Below are positions 1 to 9,884 of a stretch of DNA of 64,000 nt, one piece after another (position 1 is the first letter of the stretch; each line of letters starts with the position of its first letter). The stretch covers positions 124,001-188,000 of the forward strand of contig JBBQJI010000006.1 of the NCBI GenBank assembly GCA_038325765.1, given 5' to 3'. The stretch is from Xiheibacterium sp038325765 (lineage in GTDB: Bacteria > Myxococcota_A > Polyangia > Nannocystales > Nannocystaceae). The notes under the pieces are model-generated. The model did no database searches, was not told the DNA's origin, and saw nothing but the letters and a program-made list of their open reading frames with translations. Position numbers and translations under genes: made by a program.

Positions 1-803
1 CAGCGCCCCTGCAGCGCGCTGAGGTTACCGAGGCCGACCAAGAACGAGGTCAGGGCGGCGTTGTTGGCGGTGCCGAACGCGGCCTTCCAGTCGGGCTCGT
101 CCACCGTGACGCCGACGTGACCGGCGAGCTTGCCGAGCACCTCGAACAGGCGCTCGGGGAGCTCGGCGCCGCTCGACGACCACGACCAGCGCTCGATCTC
201 GACGAGTCGATGCGTGACGGGCTCCGGGGCCTCCTCGCCCTCGACGACCGGCGGCGGCGGCGGCAGCTCGGCCTCGGGGATCGCTTCGACGCGGACCAGA
301 CGCAGCTCGCAGCCGACCGCGTCGTCGTCGACGCGCATGTTGGTCACGAGGCCGCGCTTGGCGTTGGGGAACCGGGCGATGCCGTCGAGGGCGCGGGCGT
401 CGGTCCACGCCTCGCGGAAGACCATCAGCGCCGGGACCTGGCGCTTGCCCTGCTTCGCCATGGCGGTGAACACCGGCGCGGCCGCTTTGGCACCGCGGGT
501 CGCCAGCTCCTGGGCCCACCAGCGCTGGATGCCCATGCACAGCGGCGCACCCTTGCCGTCGTTGGTGCACGCGATCGGCAGCACCACCAGCTCGATCGCG
601 GCGGCGGCAACGGCGACCGAGGCCTCGTCGACCTCGCCGTCGTCGTCGTCGTCGTCGTCGTCGCCCATCACGAACGCATCGCCGTCCCCGTCGTCGTCCT
701 GGTCGTCGCCACCATCGTCGCCACCATCGTCGCGGCCGTTGGCGGTGGTGGGCGCGTCGCCTGGCGGCTTGTCGTTGCGGTTCTCGTCGTCGGCGGGCGG
801 CAT
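1..803 (-). CDS. acidic hypothetical protein, C-terminus off the left edge
   Basis: This reading frame runs from an ATG at 803 down to base 1 without a stop, so the gene is cut by the window edge (about 267 residues visible). The N-terminus is very acidic: Asp/Gly-rich, with a run of eight GAC Asp codons (bases 639-662). A compact domain follows, with LVVLPIACTNDGKG near residue 75 and the phrase LPERLFEVLGKLAGHVG near the visible end. That last phrase resembles the segment preceding TPR repeats in some myxobacterial TPR proteins, so this may be the N-terminus of such a protein; that is inference only. No signal peptide is seen. Third-position GC is as high as in neighbours, which supports this frame over the long opposite-strand readings. 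Confidence 0.7.
   Translation of the reverse strand, partial: MPPADDENRNDKPPGDAPTTANGRDDGGDDGGDDQDDDGDGDAFVMGDDDDDDDDGEVDEASVAVAAAAIELVVLPIACTNDGKGAPLCMGIQRWWAQELATRGAKAAAPVFTAMAKQGKRQVPALMVFREAWTDARALDGIARFPNAKRGLVTNMRVDDDAVGCELRLVRVEAIPEAELPPPPPVVEGEEAPEPVTHRLVEIERWSWSSSGAELPERLFEVLGKLAGHVGVTVDEPDWKAAFGTANNAALTSFLVGLGNLSALQGR
639..662. repeat. trinucleotide run (GTC x8)
   Basis: Eight GTC triplets on the plus strand encode a poly-Asp run in the minus-strand edge gene (1-803). Related Asp/Gly low complexity continues to about 790. Confidence 0.9.
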
Positions 804-956
804 CGGCGCGAAGCGTGCCGCAGCGGCAGCCAAGGCGCAACCACGATGCCGAGACAGCGGAGCGTCGCACCGCGGCCGAGCGCACGGCGCGGCACGCCAG
901 ATGTCGCCCCCGCGCCCGCCGTGCGGGACGATCCCGGTGGTACGCTCGCCGCCACG

Positions 957-2435
957 ATGCGTGCTCCCACCGCGCGGCGCCAGACGATGCTCGCAGCCAT
1001 CGCTGCGCTCGCGCCATCGGCTGGTTGTCAGGCGCCCTCCGCGGACGTGCTCGCGGTGTGGATCGACGCCGCGATCGACACCAACGGCGCCCGCGCGATC
1101 CAGATCTACGACGCTGGCGAGCGGCGCAACGTGGAGCTGCGGCCGACGATCCCGGGCAGCGACATCGGGCAGACCACCCTCGGCGTGCCCCCCGGTGGTG
1201 GCGGCTTCGTGGCGTGGTCGGTGCTCGGCGGCACGGTCTGGGTCGATCTCGTGCGGGGCACCCGCGGTCGCATCGGACTCGGGCCGTGGGGCGAGCTCGC
1301 CGAGGACTTCGCGTTCTCGCGATCGGGGCGGGCGGTGCTGCGCATGCTCGCCAGCGACGCCGAGCCCGGGGTGGTCCTCATGCCGATCGCGACCCGCGAC
1401 ACCACGCCGCTGTGGTTGCGCGGGCCCGCGCCCGAGCACGAGGGCGCCGGCGGCATGGTCCGCAGCGCCTCGGACGCGCCCGTCGTCTACTGGGCCGAGG
1501 TCGCCACCCCGGGAGGCGTGGGCATCGATCGCATCGATGGCACGCTCGCGGCCTATCGCTACCCCTCCGAGGTCGATCGCGATCCGCGTTCGGGCTTGGT
1601 GCCCCTCGGGCAGACGCGCATGCACACCCGGGCGATCGACGGCACCTCGTTCCCCGGTCGGATCGGTCGGCGCAGCGGTTGGTGCTCGGCCGGTTTCTGC
1701 GTCACGCCCGACGGCGACGCGGCGATCGGCGTCGCCCCCGATCTGTGCCAGCTGTATCGCTGGCGCCCCGCACTGCATGGTTCGGATGGCAGCAGCCGTC
1801 CGCCCCGCGAGATCGATCTGCCGCTCGGTTGCGGTGTGCTCACCGAGCCGCACCTGCTCGCGGCCCTCGACGCTGGCCACGTCCTGCTCGACGACGAGGA
1901 GCGCCTGTATCTCGCCGATCTCGACGCCGGTCTGTGGACGGCGATGCCGAAGCTCGGCATCGGCCAGGACACCTTCATGCTCGCGGCCGACGGTGGTCGG
2001 GTGATGAACCTCGTCGCGGCGAGCGGCGCGCTGATGCGCGCGGACGTCGACGGCTTGCAGGTGGTGAGCGCCGAGCGTGCCGCCTGTGCGAGCGTCGGCC
2101 CGCCGCTGACCAGCCCCGGCGGCGGCTGGGTGCTGATGACGTGCCGTGGCGGCGACGCGGCCGTCGACCTCGGCGCGTCGCTGGGCACCGTGCTGCGGAT
2201 CTCCGCCCTCGGTCTCGAGCGCTTCGATGGGCTCGCGATGCGCGGCCTCGGCATCGACGACGGCGGCAACGCGCTGCTGTACAGCTACGATCCCGACGAC
2301 AACGAAGCCGTGCCGCGGGGTATGTTCGTGCTCGAGGCCTCGGGCACGCTCGCGCGCGTCGACGAGCTCGAGCCCACGCCGGAGGGGTTCGCGAGTCTGA
2401 CGACGCTGAGCTATTTCTCCGCGGCATCGCGGTGA
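957..2435 (+). CDS. putative lipoprotein of unknown function
   Basis: A 492-aa protein whose first 24 residues form a short hydrophobic signal ending in SAGC, a plausible lipobox with Cys24, so it is probably exported and lipidated. The ATG at 957 was chosen; ATG 987 would give a shorter signal but keep the lipobox. The mature part has repeated short beta-like stretches with Gly-Asp turns (for example YLADLDAGLW and LALYSYDPDDNE-like segments), which could be a beta-propeller, but I recognise no family. It reads away from the minus-strand gene ending at 803 with about 150 bp between them. The stop codon lies inside a 19-bp tandem repeat. Confidence 0.75.
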   Translation: MRAPTARRQTMLAAIAALAPSAGCQAPSADVLAVWIDAAIDTNGARAIQIYDAGERRNVELRPTIPGSDIGQTTLGVPPGGGGFVAWSVLGGTVWVDLVRGTRGRIGLGPWGELAEDFAFSRSGRAVLRMLASDAEPGVVLMPIATRDTTPLWLRGPAPEHEGAGGMVRSASDAPVVYWAEVATPGGVGIDRIDGTLAAYRYPSEVDRDPRSGLVPLGQTRMHTRAIDGTSFPGRIGRRSGWCSAGFCVTPDGDAAIGVAPDLCQLYRWRPALHGSDGSSRPPREIDLPLGCGVLTEPHLLAALDAGHVLLDDEERLYLADLDAGLWTAMPKLGIGQDTFMLAADGGRVMNLVAASGALMRADVDGLQVVSAERAACASVGPPLTSPGGGWVLMTCRGGDAAVDLGASLGTVLRISALGLERFDGLAMRGLGIDDGGNALLYSYDPDDNEAVPRGMFVLEASGTLARVDELEPTPEGFASLTTLSYFSAASR

Positions 2436-2462
2436 ATCCGCGGCATCGCGGTGAATCCGCGG
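2419..2462. repeat. 19-bp tandem repeat spanning a stop codon
   Basis: A 19-bp unit starting CCGCGGCATCGCGGTGAAT occurs at 2419-2437 and 2438-2456, followed by a 6-bp partial copy. The stop codon of the upstream lipoprotein gene (2433-2435) is in copy one, and copy two carries a second TGA at the same repeat position. Confidence 0.85.
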
Positions 2463-2611
2463 GGGCCGCGAGCAGGCCCTGATACGCGTGGCCGCCCGGG
2501 GCTCGTGTCATGGCGGACGAACGCGTCGCCGGCTGATCGGACGCTGGCGAACGCCGGGCGATCGGCACCCTCGAGATCGACGAGTCGGGTGCATCCGTCC
2601 CGCTCGTCGCC

Positions 2612-3649
2612 CTACAGATCCACCAGCAGCGCAATCGACCGCTCCGTCACCCCAGCCGCCCCGACCTCCACGTCGGTGTTCGGGATGCTGACCGTGTCGC
2701 CGCCATCGGGCGAGAACGTGCCCCCGAGGTTCCCATTGCGATCGAGGATCGCGTTCGCCTCGTAGGTGTCGGGGTGGATCTGATCCATCTCGAGCTCGAT
2801 GGACGTCGCACCAGCCTCGGCGCGGCCGCGGATGAATCGGCTCGGCGTGCAGCCGCCGCCCAGCGTGCAGCTCGTCTTCGACAGGATCACCCACGCATCG
2901 CTGGCAAGGGCCAGCGGCGTCGTCCAGGTGAGCGTGACCCGCAGCGTCGGCATCTCGGGGAACGGCGCATCGCCGGGTTGGGCCTCGCCATCGTCAGGGA
3001 ACGGGCCGTCGATCTCGCGCAGCTCGGCGCGCGTGGCCGGCCAGTCGAAGTGGGTGGTGCCGCGGACCTCGACGTGCATGTCGAGGCGGTCGGGGCCCTC
3101 GAAGTCGAAGGTGGCGTCGACGTAGTCGCAGCCGGCCTCGATCGAGCAGAAGCGCCAGCGCTCGGCGTCGAGGTCGGCCTCGACCAGGCGCGTGCGGCTG
3201 TCGCGCAGGATACCGAGGAAGTAGCCACCGTTGCGGAACACCAGCACGTCCTCGCCGTCATGGGTCTCGATGACCATGGCCATGCGCACCGAGTTGCCGC
3301 CGTCGAGATCGACGCGCGAGAACAGGGTGTGACCGGCGACCGGTCGCACATCGAGGTTCATCGTCGGGAAGTCGCCCGCCGAAGTGGTCGAGTCGACCGG
3401 ACCGACCCACAGCCCCGGCCAGCGGGCGAAGAACTCAGCCGCGCCGACCGGGTCGCCGGTGCCACCCGAGGTGTCGGTGCCCCCCGAGGTGTCGGGGCCC
3501 CCCGAGCTGTCGGGAAATGTGGCCTCGGCGCCCGACGTGGTGGGCACGCCACCGGTGTCGGCGGTGGTGCTAGCGCCATCGTCGCTGCCGCCGGTATCGG
3601 AGCAGGCGGCGGCGAGCAGCGCGAGTGCAAGAAGTCGGGTGCGGTTCAT
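2612..3649 (-). CDS. putative lipoprotein with Ser/Gly/Thr linker
   Basis: A 345-aa protein beginning MNRTRLLALALLAAAC, a textbook lipoprotein signal with lipobox LAAAC (Cys16). Residues about 17-70 are a low-complexity Ser/Thr/Gly/Asp linker with repeated DTSGGT units, typical of myxobacterial surface lipoproteins. The rest is a globular beta-rich domain with Asp/Gly turns (WPGLWVGPVDS, RMAMVIETHDGEDVL, DRNGNLGGTFSP). A GGAG ribosome-binding site lies about 8 nt before ATG 3649. No enzymatic motif is recognised; the repeated DxDGG/DRNGN segments could bind calcium, which is speculation. It stands alone between the plus-strand lipoprotein and the kynureninase-like gene. Confidence 0.82.
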   Translation of the reverse strand: MNRTRLLALALLAAACSDTGGSDDGASTTADTGGVPTTSGAEATFPDSSGGPDTSGGTDTSGGTGDPVGAAEFFARWPGLWVGPVDSTTSAGDFPTMNLDVRPVAGHTLFSRVDLDGGNSVRMAMVIETHDGEDVLVFRNGGYFLGILRDSRTRLVEADLDAERWRFCSIEAGCDYVDATFDFEGPDRLDMHVEVRGTTHFDWPATRAELREIDGPFPDDGEAQPGDAPFPEMPTLRVTLTWTTPLALASDAWVILSKTSCTLGGGCTPSRFIRGRAEAGATSIELEMDQIHPDTYEANAILDRNGNLGGTFSPDGGDTVSIPNTDVEVGAAGVTERSIALLVDL

Positions 3650-3738
3650 CGAAGAGCTCCAATCCAATCCAAGGCAAGAAGAAAGGCGACGTGTGCGGGA
3701 GACTATCCATGGGCTCGGGGCTCGGGTTGTGACGCCGA

Positions 3739-4902
3739 TCACCGGGGGCGGGCGAGGGCGACCACCCGGTCCATGAAGCGCTCGACGTCGTCTTGCGTGT
3801 TGTAGAAGTGGGGGCCCAGGCGCAGCCCGCAGTTGGGCCGCCAGTCGTGCTTGTAGCCCTCGGCGACGAGTTGCTCGCTGACCGCCTCGCTGTCGGGGAA
3901 GTCGACCGCGACGAAGCCGGTGCGCTGCTCGTGCTCCCGAGGCGAGCGGATGCTCAGCCCGGCGGCGTCGGCCCGGTCGATGATGCGCTGGCACAGCGCG
4001 ATGTTGTGGGCGCGGATCCGGTCGATGCCGATCGTCTCCAGCGGCTCGTAGGCGCGGCGCGCGACGTAGTACGCGGGCATCGACGGCGTGCCCGACATCA
4101 GCCGCCACGCGGTGTCGGCCCAGCGGATCGGCGCCGGCTCGAATGCGAACGGATCGGCGTGGGCGAACCACCCCGTGGACCGTGGCCGCAGCTGCTCGCG
4201 CACTCCGGGACGTGCGTACAAAAACGCGGTGCCCGGCCCGGCGCACAGCCACTTGTGGCTGCCGCCGACGATCATGTCGGCGCCCCACGCCTCGGCGTCG
4301 ATGGGCACCGCGCCCACGGTCTGGTAGACGTCGATCATCGACAGGGCCCCGACCTCGCGCGCCCGCCGGCAGATCGCGCCGATGTCCTGCAGCGCGCCCG
4401 AGACGTAGACCGCGTGGGAGCAGGGCACGATCGCGGTGCGCTCGTCGATGGCCTCGAGCATGCGCTCGGTGGGCACGGTCATGCCATCGTCGCTGGGCAC
4501 GAGCACCAGCTCGGCCCCGAGCTCGCGAAATCTCTCCCACACGTAGATGACGTTGGGAAATTGCAGAGCCTCGATGACCACGCGGTTGCGCGGACCGGAG
4601 AAGTCGATCGCGCCGGCGACCATCGCCTGGAAGTAGGCGACGTTTTGGTTCAGCGCGGTGTGGCCCGGCAGCCCGCCGAAGAGCCGCGCGACGGCGTCGG
4701 CCGTCTCGTCCACGACACGTGGCCACGTCTCCCAGGCCTCGACGCCCTGCGTCGCCCACAGCGCCGCGTACTCGGCGAGTGCTTCGGGCGCGCTGCGGTG
4801 CATCGCGCCCATGCTGTTGCTGTTGAGATAGTGCGTGTGCGCGAGGATCGGATACTCGTCGCGGAAGCGGGCCAGCTCGGGATCGACTCGGGGTTTCGTC
4901 AT
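3739..4902 (-). CDS. kynureninase-like PLP enzyme (class V aminotransferase fold)
   Basis: A 387-aa fold-type I PLP protein. The cofactor Lys is K217 in GGSHKW, and D191 in MIDVYQ is placed to hold the pyridine nitrogen. The opening YLNSNSMGAM, the segment GWFAHADPFAF and the SGTPSMPAYY stretch match kynureninases better than cysteine desulfurases or selenocysteine lyases: no active-site Cys loop is evident. Kynureninase cleaves kynurenine or 3-hydroxykynurenine to anthranilates and alanine in tryptophan breakdown. ATG 4902 overlaps the TGA of the upstream secreted-protein gene by 4 bp, so the two are translationally coupled. No other kynurenine-pathway gene is in the window, so the exact substrate is uncertain. 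Confidence 0.82.
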   Translation of the reverse strand: MTKPRVDPELARFRDEYPILAHTHYLNSNSMGAMHRSAPEALAEYAALWATQGVEAWETWPRVVDETADAVARLFGGLPGHTALNQNVAYFQAMVAGAIDFSGPRNRVVIEALQFPNVIYVWERFRELGAELVLVPSDDGMTVPTERMLEAIDERTAIVPCSHAVYVSGALQDIGAICRRAREVGALSMIDVYQTVGAVPIDAEAWGADMIVGGSHKWLCAGPGTAFLYARPGVREQLRPRSTGWFAHADPFAFEPAPIRWADTAWRLMSGTPSMPAYYVARRAYEPLETIGIDRIRAHNIALCQRIIDRADAAGLSIRSPREHEQRTGFVAVDFPDSEAVSEQLVAEGYKHDWRPNCGLRLGPHFYNTQDDVERFMDRVVALARPR

Positions 4903-5834
4903 CGTCGGCTCGTGGTGCGGGAGGTGGCGGCGGGATAGGGCGCGAACGGCTCGCGGCTCGTGCGGGTCTCGTTGAGCTGCCGCAACTCGGCGTGGGTGAA
5001 GCCCTCGGCGCTGCCGGGGCCGAGGTGGCGCAGGACGAACCCTTCGATCGTCTCGCGGGCAGCGGCGGCGGTCTGCAGCCGCGCCTCGTCGATGGACGGC
5101 GCCGCGGCGGGCACGGCGGTCTGCCGGGCGAGCGGCTCGGTGCAGTCGTCCCAGCGCTGGAACAGCAGCCGTCGCCGGGTGGCCGCCGGCAGCGTTCCGT
5201 CGCTCCAGATCCCCAGCAGCTGGCCGGGCAGCGCCCGCAGGCCTTCGCGGAACTGCAGCCGCGCGAAGCCGACGGCGAGGCGCTCGCGAAACGGCGCGGT
5301 GCGGGCGAGGAAACCGGCCTTCGCCGCCGCCGACGGATCGTTGCCCGACAGCGCGAGCGCCCACTCGTTGGGCCCACGCACGCGCCAGCCGATGAACGGG
5401 TTGAGGGCGCGGGCGCCCTCGGTCGGCAGCGCCAGCCCGCGGCCGCGCAGATGGTCGCGGGGATCGAGCCTTCGCCACCGGTCCGCGAACAGCACGCTGC
5501 CGTCGCGACGCACCAGCGCCCGAAAACGGTGGCCGGGATCGTCGTACGCGAAGGTGCCGTCGGTCTGGCGCACCAGACCCAGGCCATGGACGCGATCGTG
5601 CTCGACCATGGGCTCGAGGCCAGCCCCGCTCGGCATCGTCCGCGGCGGTGGCGGGCTCACGCGACCGCCGGGCGGCAGCGGTGTGCCGAGCTCATCTTGC
5701 GGTGGGTGCGGCGGCTCGGCGCCGACCTGCAGCGCAGATCCCAACAGCGCCAGCCCGAGCAGCGCGGGCCCAACGCGCGGCGCTGGCGTCCTCGGTCGCA
5801 CGCCGACGAGGCTAGCACCCTTGCGGGCCGTCAC
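4899..5834 (-). CDS. exported protein of unknown function
   Basis: A 311-aa protein. After a basic start the stretch VGPALLGLALLGSALQVGAEPP looks like a signal peptide cleaved near GAE, followed by a Pro-rich spacer. The mature part is rich in Trp/Arg and is probably alpha-helical (FRERLAVGFARLQFREGLRALPGQ) and has the segment LLFQRWDDCTEPLARQ with the only notable Cys. I recognise no family. It overlaps the kynureninase-like gene (3739-4902) by 4 bp (ATGA), which suggests the two products are made together, although one is predicted extracytoplasmic and the other cytoplasmic. Confidence 0.75.
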   Translation of the reverse strand: MTARKGASLVGVRPRTPAPRVGPALLGLALLGSALQVGAEPPHPPQDELGTPLPPGGRVSPPPPRTMPSGAGLEPMVEHDRVHGLGLVRQTDGTFAYDDPGHRFRALVRRDGSVLFADRWRRLDPRDHLRGRGLALPTEGARALNPFIGWRVRGPNEWALALSGNDPSAAAKAGFLARTAPFRERLAVGFARLQFREGLRALPGQLLGIWSDGTLPAATRRRLLFQRWDDCTEPLARQTAVPAAAPSIDEARLQTAAAARETIEGFVLRHLGPGSAEGFTHAELRQLNETRTSREPFAPYPAATSRTTSRR

Positions 5835-5913
5835 GGCGATGCCCTCGACTGCCGCGCCGTGCGGGACCCGTGTGGAATCCGCGACCCAGCGCCGGGCCCG
5901 GGCCCGCCGCCGG

Positions 5914-6294
5914 TTACAGCAGCGTCTCGTATTCGGCGGCGCCGAGTAGGGCGTCGAAATCGGCGGCGTTCGCGGGGCGGATCTTGATCATCCACCCGCC
6001 CGTGTACGGATCGTCGTTGAGCCGCTCGGGGTTGTCATCGAGGTCGGCGTTCTTCGCGACGATCTCGCCGCTCAGCGGCGCGTAGAGCTCGGACACCGCC
6101 TTGACCGAGTCGACATCCCCGAAGCGATCGCCCGCGGTGACCTGCGTGCCGGCGGCCGGCAGCGTCACGAGCGTGATGTCGCCGAGCTGCTCGACGGCGT
6201 GCGCAGTGATGCCGACGACGACGAGGTCGCCCTCGCGGCGCGCCCACTCATGGTCCTTGGTGTAGCGGAGATCGGGGGGGACGTTGGTGCTCAT
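5914..6294 (-). CDS. gcvH: glycine cleavage system H protein
   Basis: A 126-aa lipoyl-carrier protein matching the usual H-protein length. It opens with DLRYTKDHEWAR, contains GITAHAVEQLGDI and the lipoylation site DVDSVKAVSEL, where K65 would carry lipoate, and ends with the typical YDALL-like tail. H protein shuttles the aminomethyl group between the P, T and L proteins in the cytoplasm. The gene lies 68 bp downstream of gcvT on the same strand, so a gcvT-gcvH unit is likely. The P-protein gene is not adjacent and must be elsewhere in the genome. Confidence 0.97.
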   Translation of the reverse strand: MSTNVPPDLRYTKDHEWARREGDLVVVGITAHAVEQLGDITLVTLPAAGTQVTAGDRFGDVDSVKAVSELYAPLSGEIVAKNADLDDNPERLNDDPYTGGWMIKIRPANAADFDALLGAAEYETLL

Positions 6295-6299
6295 GCGCA

Positions 6300-6329
6300 G
6301 GCTCGGGTGTGCTCGGCTCGGGTGTGCTC
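6300..6329. repeat. 15-bp tandem duplication between gcvT and gcvH
   Basis: The 15-mer GGCTCGGGTGTGCTC occurs back to back at 6300-6314 and 6315-6329 in the 68-bp gcvT-gcvH spacer, immediately upstream of the gcvH start on the minus strand. Confidence 0.8.
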
Positions 6330-6362
6330 AGGCGGCTCGGCGACGAAGGTTCGGGCGGGCGA

Positions 6363-7466
<1,104 letters not shown>

Positions 7467-7555
7467 GGGCTCTGCGATGATGGGCCAAGCGCGACCGCGG
7501 GCGCAAGCCGGCGCCAGGCCGTCCCAGGCGGTGGGCGCGGCGCTGGTCACGATGC

Positions 7556-7561
7556 TAGAAC
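7556..7561 (+). promoter_or_regulatory. possible -10 box (TAGAAC), leaderless start
   Basis: TAGAAC at 7556-7561 is only 7 nt before ATG 7569, which would put transcription start at or next to the start codon. No clear -35 hexamer lies 16-18 nt upstream, so support is weak. Confidence 0.3.
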
Positions 7562-7568
7562 GTCGGCG

Positions 7569-8732
7569 ATGCACGACGCTGGGAGACTGCACACTCGTGG
7601 TCGGCGCTCGCCCGCGCCGGGTCGCGTCGCCGTCAGACTCGGCCTGCGGCCCGTCGCGCTCGGCCTAGTGGTCCTCGCGCTCGGCGCCTGCGCATCGCGT
7701 GCGCAGACCACCGGCACAGGCGGCGGCCCCCTCACCACCATGGGCACCGACCGCTACCTGCAGCGGGCGATCCGCTCGTCGAACGAGGGCGTGATCATGC
7801 TGCCGTCGGTCAAGGCCCAGCGGGTGTACGAGCTGCCGCGCCTCAACGAGATCGCGCAGGGGCTGCGCGAGCCCGCGGCGGCGTGCTTCCTGCGGCGCGC
7901 GATCGAGACGATGGAGGCGGTCGACGACGAGCGTCGCTTCACCGACGTACCCGAGGGCCAGGTCAAGATCCGCGCCCGGCTCGCGCCCTCGGGCGAGGTC
8001 GTCAGCACCGAGGTGCTGGAGACCGGCTTCGTCGATCCGCACATGCCCGAGTGCGTCGCCCAGGCGATCCGCCGCCAGTCGTTCCCGCAGAACCGCGGCG
8101 GGGTCTCGCATTTCGTCGACATCGTGTACTGGGTGAGCCTCGGGCTGCAGTCAGACGTGCACACCGAGGCCTACCGCGACCAGCTGCGCCGCGAGCAGGC
8201 GCTGGCGGGTGTGCGCGGCCGGCCGTGTCTGCAGCGGCGCGTGCCGCCAGGGCATTACCAGATCGACGCCCTCAACCTCGTCGATCGCGACGGCAACACC
8301 ATGGTCAATCGCGTCGATGCGCCGGCGCTGGGGCCCGAGGTCCGCGCGTGCCTGGGCCAGGCGCTCCGGGATCTGCGGCTCGCGCCCGAGGGCGAGGCCT
8401 TCGTCCGCCCGGTCGTCGCCCGGATCGAGGTCGACGTCGACAACGAGGGCGCGGTCATCGTGAAGGACGAGCAATGGTTGAGGCTCATCGAGCTCGAGGA
8501 TCGTGCGCGTCGCGATGCCCAGCGCGCGGCGGCCGGTCTCGAGGTCGACGGCGGCGACGCGGGCGCCATCGACCCGCTGGGCGACGAGATGGGCGACGAC
8601 ACCATTGCCGACGGCGTGGGAGGCGACCGCCTCGATCTCGGGGCTCCGCCGGCCGAGCCCGCGCCGAGCAAGCCCCGCAGCGACCCGGGCACGGGGGGTC
8701 TCAAGCTCGACCTCGGCCCGCGCCGTCCGTGA
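7569..8732 (+). CDS. AgmX/PglI C-terminal-like lipoprotein
   Basis: A 387-aa protein with an Arg-rich start and the hydrophobic run LGLVVLALGAC, a lipobox with the Cys near residue 38. The core, about residues 95-190, has the arrangement of the AgmX/PglI (TonB-C-like) domain: a leading CFLRRAIE, a beta strand pair with APSGEVVSTEVLETGF, a second Cys in MPECVAQAIRRQSFP and a closing strand. A weaker second copy follows (PCLQRRVPPG ... RACLGQALRDLRLAPEGEAF). This domain occurs in myxobacterial gliding and polarity proteins, but its role here is unknown. The C-terminus is acidic and Pro-rich. It diverges from gcvT. Confidence 0.82.
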   Translation: MHDAGRLHTRGRRSPAPGRVAVRLGLRPVALGLVVLALGACASRAQTTGTGGGPLTTMGTDRYLQRAIRSSNEGVIMLPSVKAQRVYELPRLNEIAQGLREPAAACFLRRAIETMEAVDDERRFTDVPEGQVKIRARLAPSGEVVSTEVLETGFVDPHMPECVAQAIRRQSFPQNRGGVSHFVDIVYWVSLGLQSDVHTEAYRDQLRREQALAGVRGRPCLQRRVPPGHYQIDALNLVDRDGNTMVNRVDAPALGPEVRACLGQALRDLRLAPEGEAFVRPVVARIEVDVDNEGAVIVKDEQWLRLIELEDRARRDAQRAAAGLEVDGGDAGAIDPLGDEMGDDTIADGVGGDRLDLGAPPAEPAPSKPRSDPGTGGLKLDLGPRRP

Positions 8733-8764
8733 TCGTCACGCGCGGAGGGGGGCAGGCGTGGGGA

Positions 8765-9883
8765 TCAGGCGTCGGGATCAGGCTTGGCGCCCGGGATCGC
8801 GCTGACCTGCGACGCATCGGCCGGGCTCATCGGCAGGTTCGAGCCGTCGACCGAGGCGGTGACCGACCCGTGGGGATCGATGTCGGCGATGAGCGAGGCG
8901 GCCTCGGTGTGCTCGAGGGCCTCCTCGCGCTCGGGCGCGGGGGGCAGCAGCAAGCTCACGATCACCGAGGCACCGATGAGCCCGGCGACCACGCCGAGCG
9001 ATACGCCGATGGGCACATCGAACGGATCGGTGAGCATCGGGATGCCCTCGGCGACGATCATCTTGGCGCCGATGAATGCCAGCACCAGGCCGAGGCCGTA
9101 CTTGAGGTAGGCGAAGCGGTCGAGGAAGTCCTGCAGCAAGAAGAACATCGCGCGCAGGCCCAGCACCGCGCACACGTTGCTCGTGAACACGATGAACGGG
9201 TCGCGGCTCTTGACGACGCCGAAGCACGCCGGGATCGAGTCGAGGGCGAAGACCACGTCGGAGGTCTCGATCATCAACAGGACGATGAACAGCGGCGTCG
9301 CGTGCCACCGGCCGTCTTGGCGCACGAAGAACGCCGAGCCGACGTACCGGCGCGTCAGCGGCAGGAACTTGCGCGCGAGGCGGTAGGCGAAGTTGCCCGA
9401 GGGATCGACCTGCTCATCGCCAGCGAACAGCAGCTTGACACCGGTGTAGAGCAAGAAGCCGCCGAACGGATACAGCAGCCACTCGAACTGCGCGAGCAGC
9501 TTCAGGCCGAGCACGATGAACACGCCGCGCAGGACGAGGGCGCCGACGATGCCGGCGAACAGGACCCGGTGCATCACCTGGGGCCGCACGTCCATGTAGC
9601 GGAAGATGACGATGAAGACGAAGAGGTTGTCGACCGACAGCGCCTTCTCGAGCACATACGCCGACAGGAATTCGAGCGCCGGGTCGCGGCCGTACTCGAA
9701 GTAGATGAAGGCGTTGAAGCCGAGGCTCAGCGCCACCCACACCACCGACCACACCAGCGCCTCGCGGGTGGTGACCGAGTGGGACTTGCGGTGGAAGACG
9801 CCGAGGTCGAGCGCCAACAGCACGAGGACGCCGGCGAGGAACGCCCCCCACGCGAGTGGGGATCCGAGGGTGACGGTGTCCAC
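8765..9883 (-). CDS. TerC/Alx-family integral membrane protein
   Basis: A 372-aa polytopic protein with about eight to nine hydrophobic helices. Family hallmarks are LDLGVFHRKSH near the start, EKALSVDNLFVFIVIF and the conserved acidic helix IETSDVVFALDSIPA, plus FIVFTSNVCAVLGLRAMFF. TerC/Alx proteins export manganese and have been linked to tellurite resistance and to loading metal onto secreted enzymes. About 45 cytoplasmic residues at the C-terminus are acidic and low-complexity. The start is GTG 9883, one base after the stop codon of the upstream lipoprotein gene, so the pair is an operon. No other ter genes are nearby, so metal handling is more likely than tellurite resistance. Confidence 0.92.
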   Translation of the reverse strand: MDTVTLGSPLAWGAFLAGVLVLLALDLGVFHRKSHSVTTREALVWSVVWVALSLGFNAFIYFEYGRDPALEFLSAYVLEKALSVDNLFVFIVIFRYMDVRPQVMHRVLFAGIVGALVLRGVFIVLGLKLLAQFEWLLYPFGGFLLYTGVKLLFAGDEQVDPSGNFAYRLARKFLPLTRRYVGSAFFVRQDGRWHATPLFIVLLMIETSDVVFALDSIPACFGVVKSRDPFIVFTSNVCAVLGLRAMFFLLQDFLDRFAYLKYGLGLVLAFIGAKMIVAEGIPMLTDPFDVPIGVSLGVVAGLIGASVIVSLLLPPAPEREEALEHTEAASLIADIDPHGSVTASVDGSNLPMSPADASQVSAIPGAKPDPDA

Positions 9884-9884
9884 G

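Noticed and set aside
25..1017. Long minus-strand reading of 330 aa and two long plus-strand readings over 117-2004
   Set aside because: Arg/Pro-rich with no family features. The minus-strand frame ending in the edge gene (1-803) has much better composition; the plus-strand gene only begins at 957.
2612..5587. A single 991-aa minus-strand gene
   Set aside because: Only 2612-3649 shows a lipoprotein and good composition. The upstream part overlaps the kynureninase-like and exported-protein genes in another frame and is Arg/Pro shadow sequence.
7467..7568. Glycine riboswitch upstream of gcvT
   Set aside because: Only about 100 bp shared with a divergent gene, and no aptamer-like conserved stems are seen.
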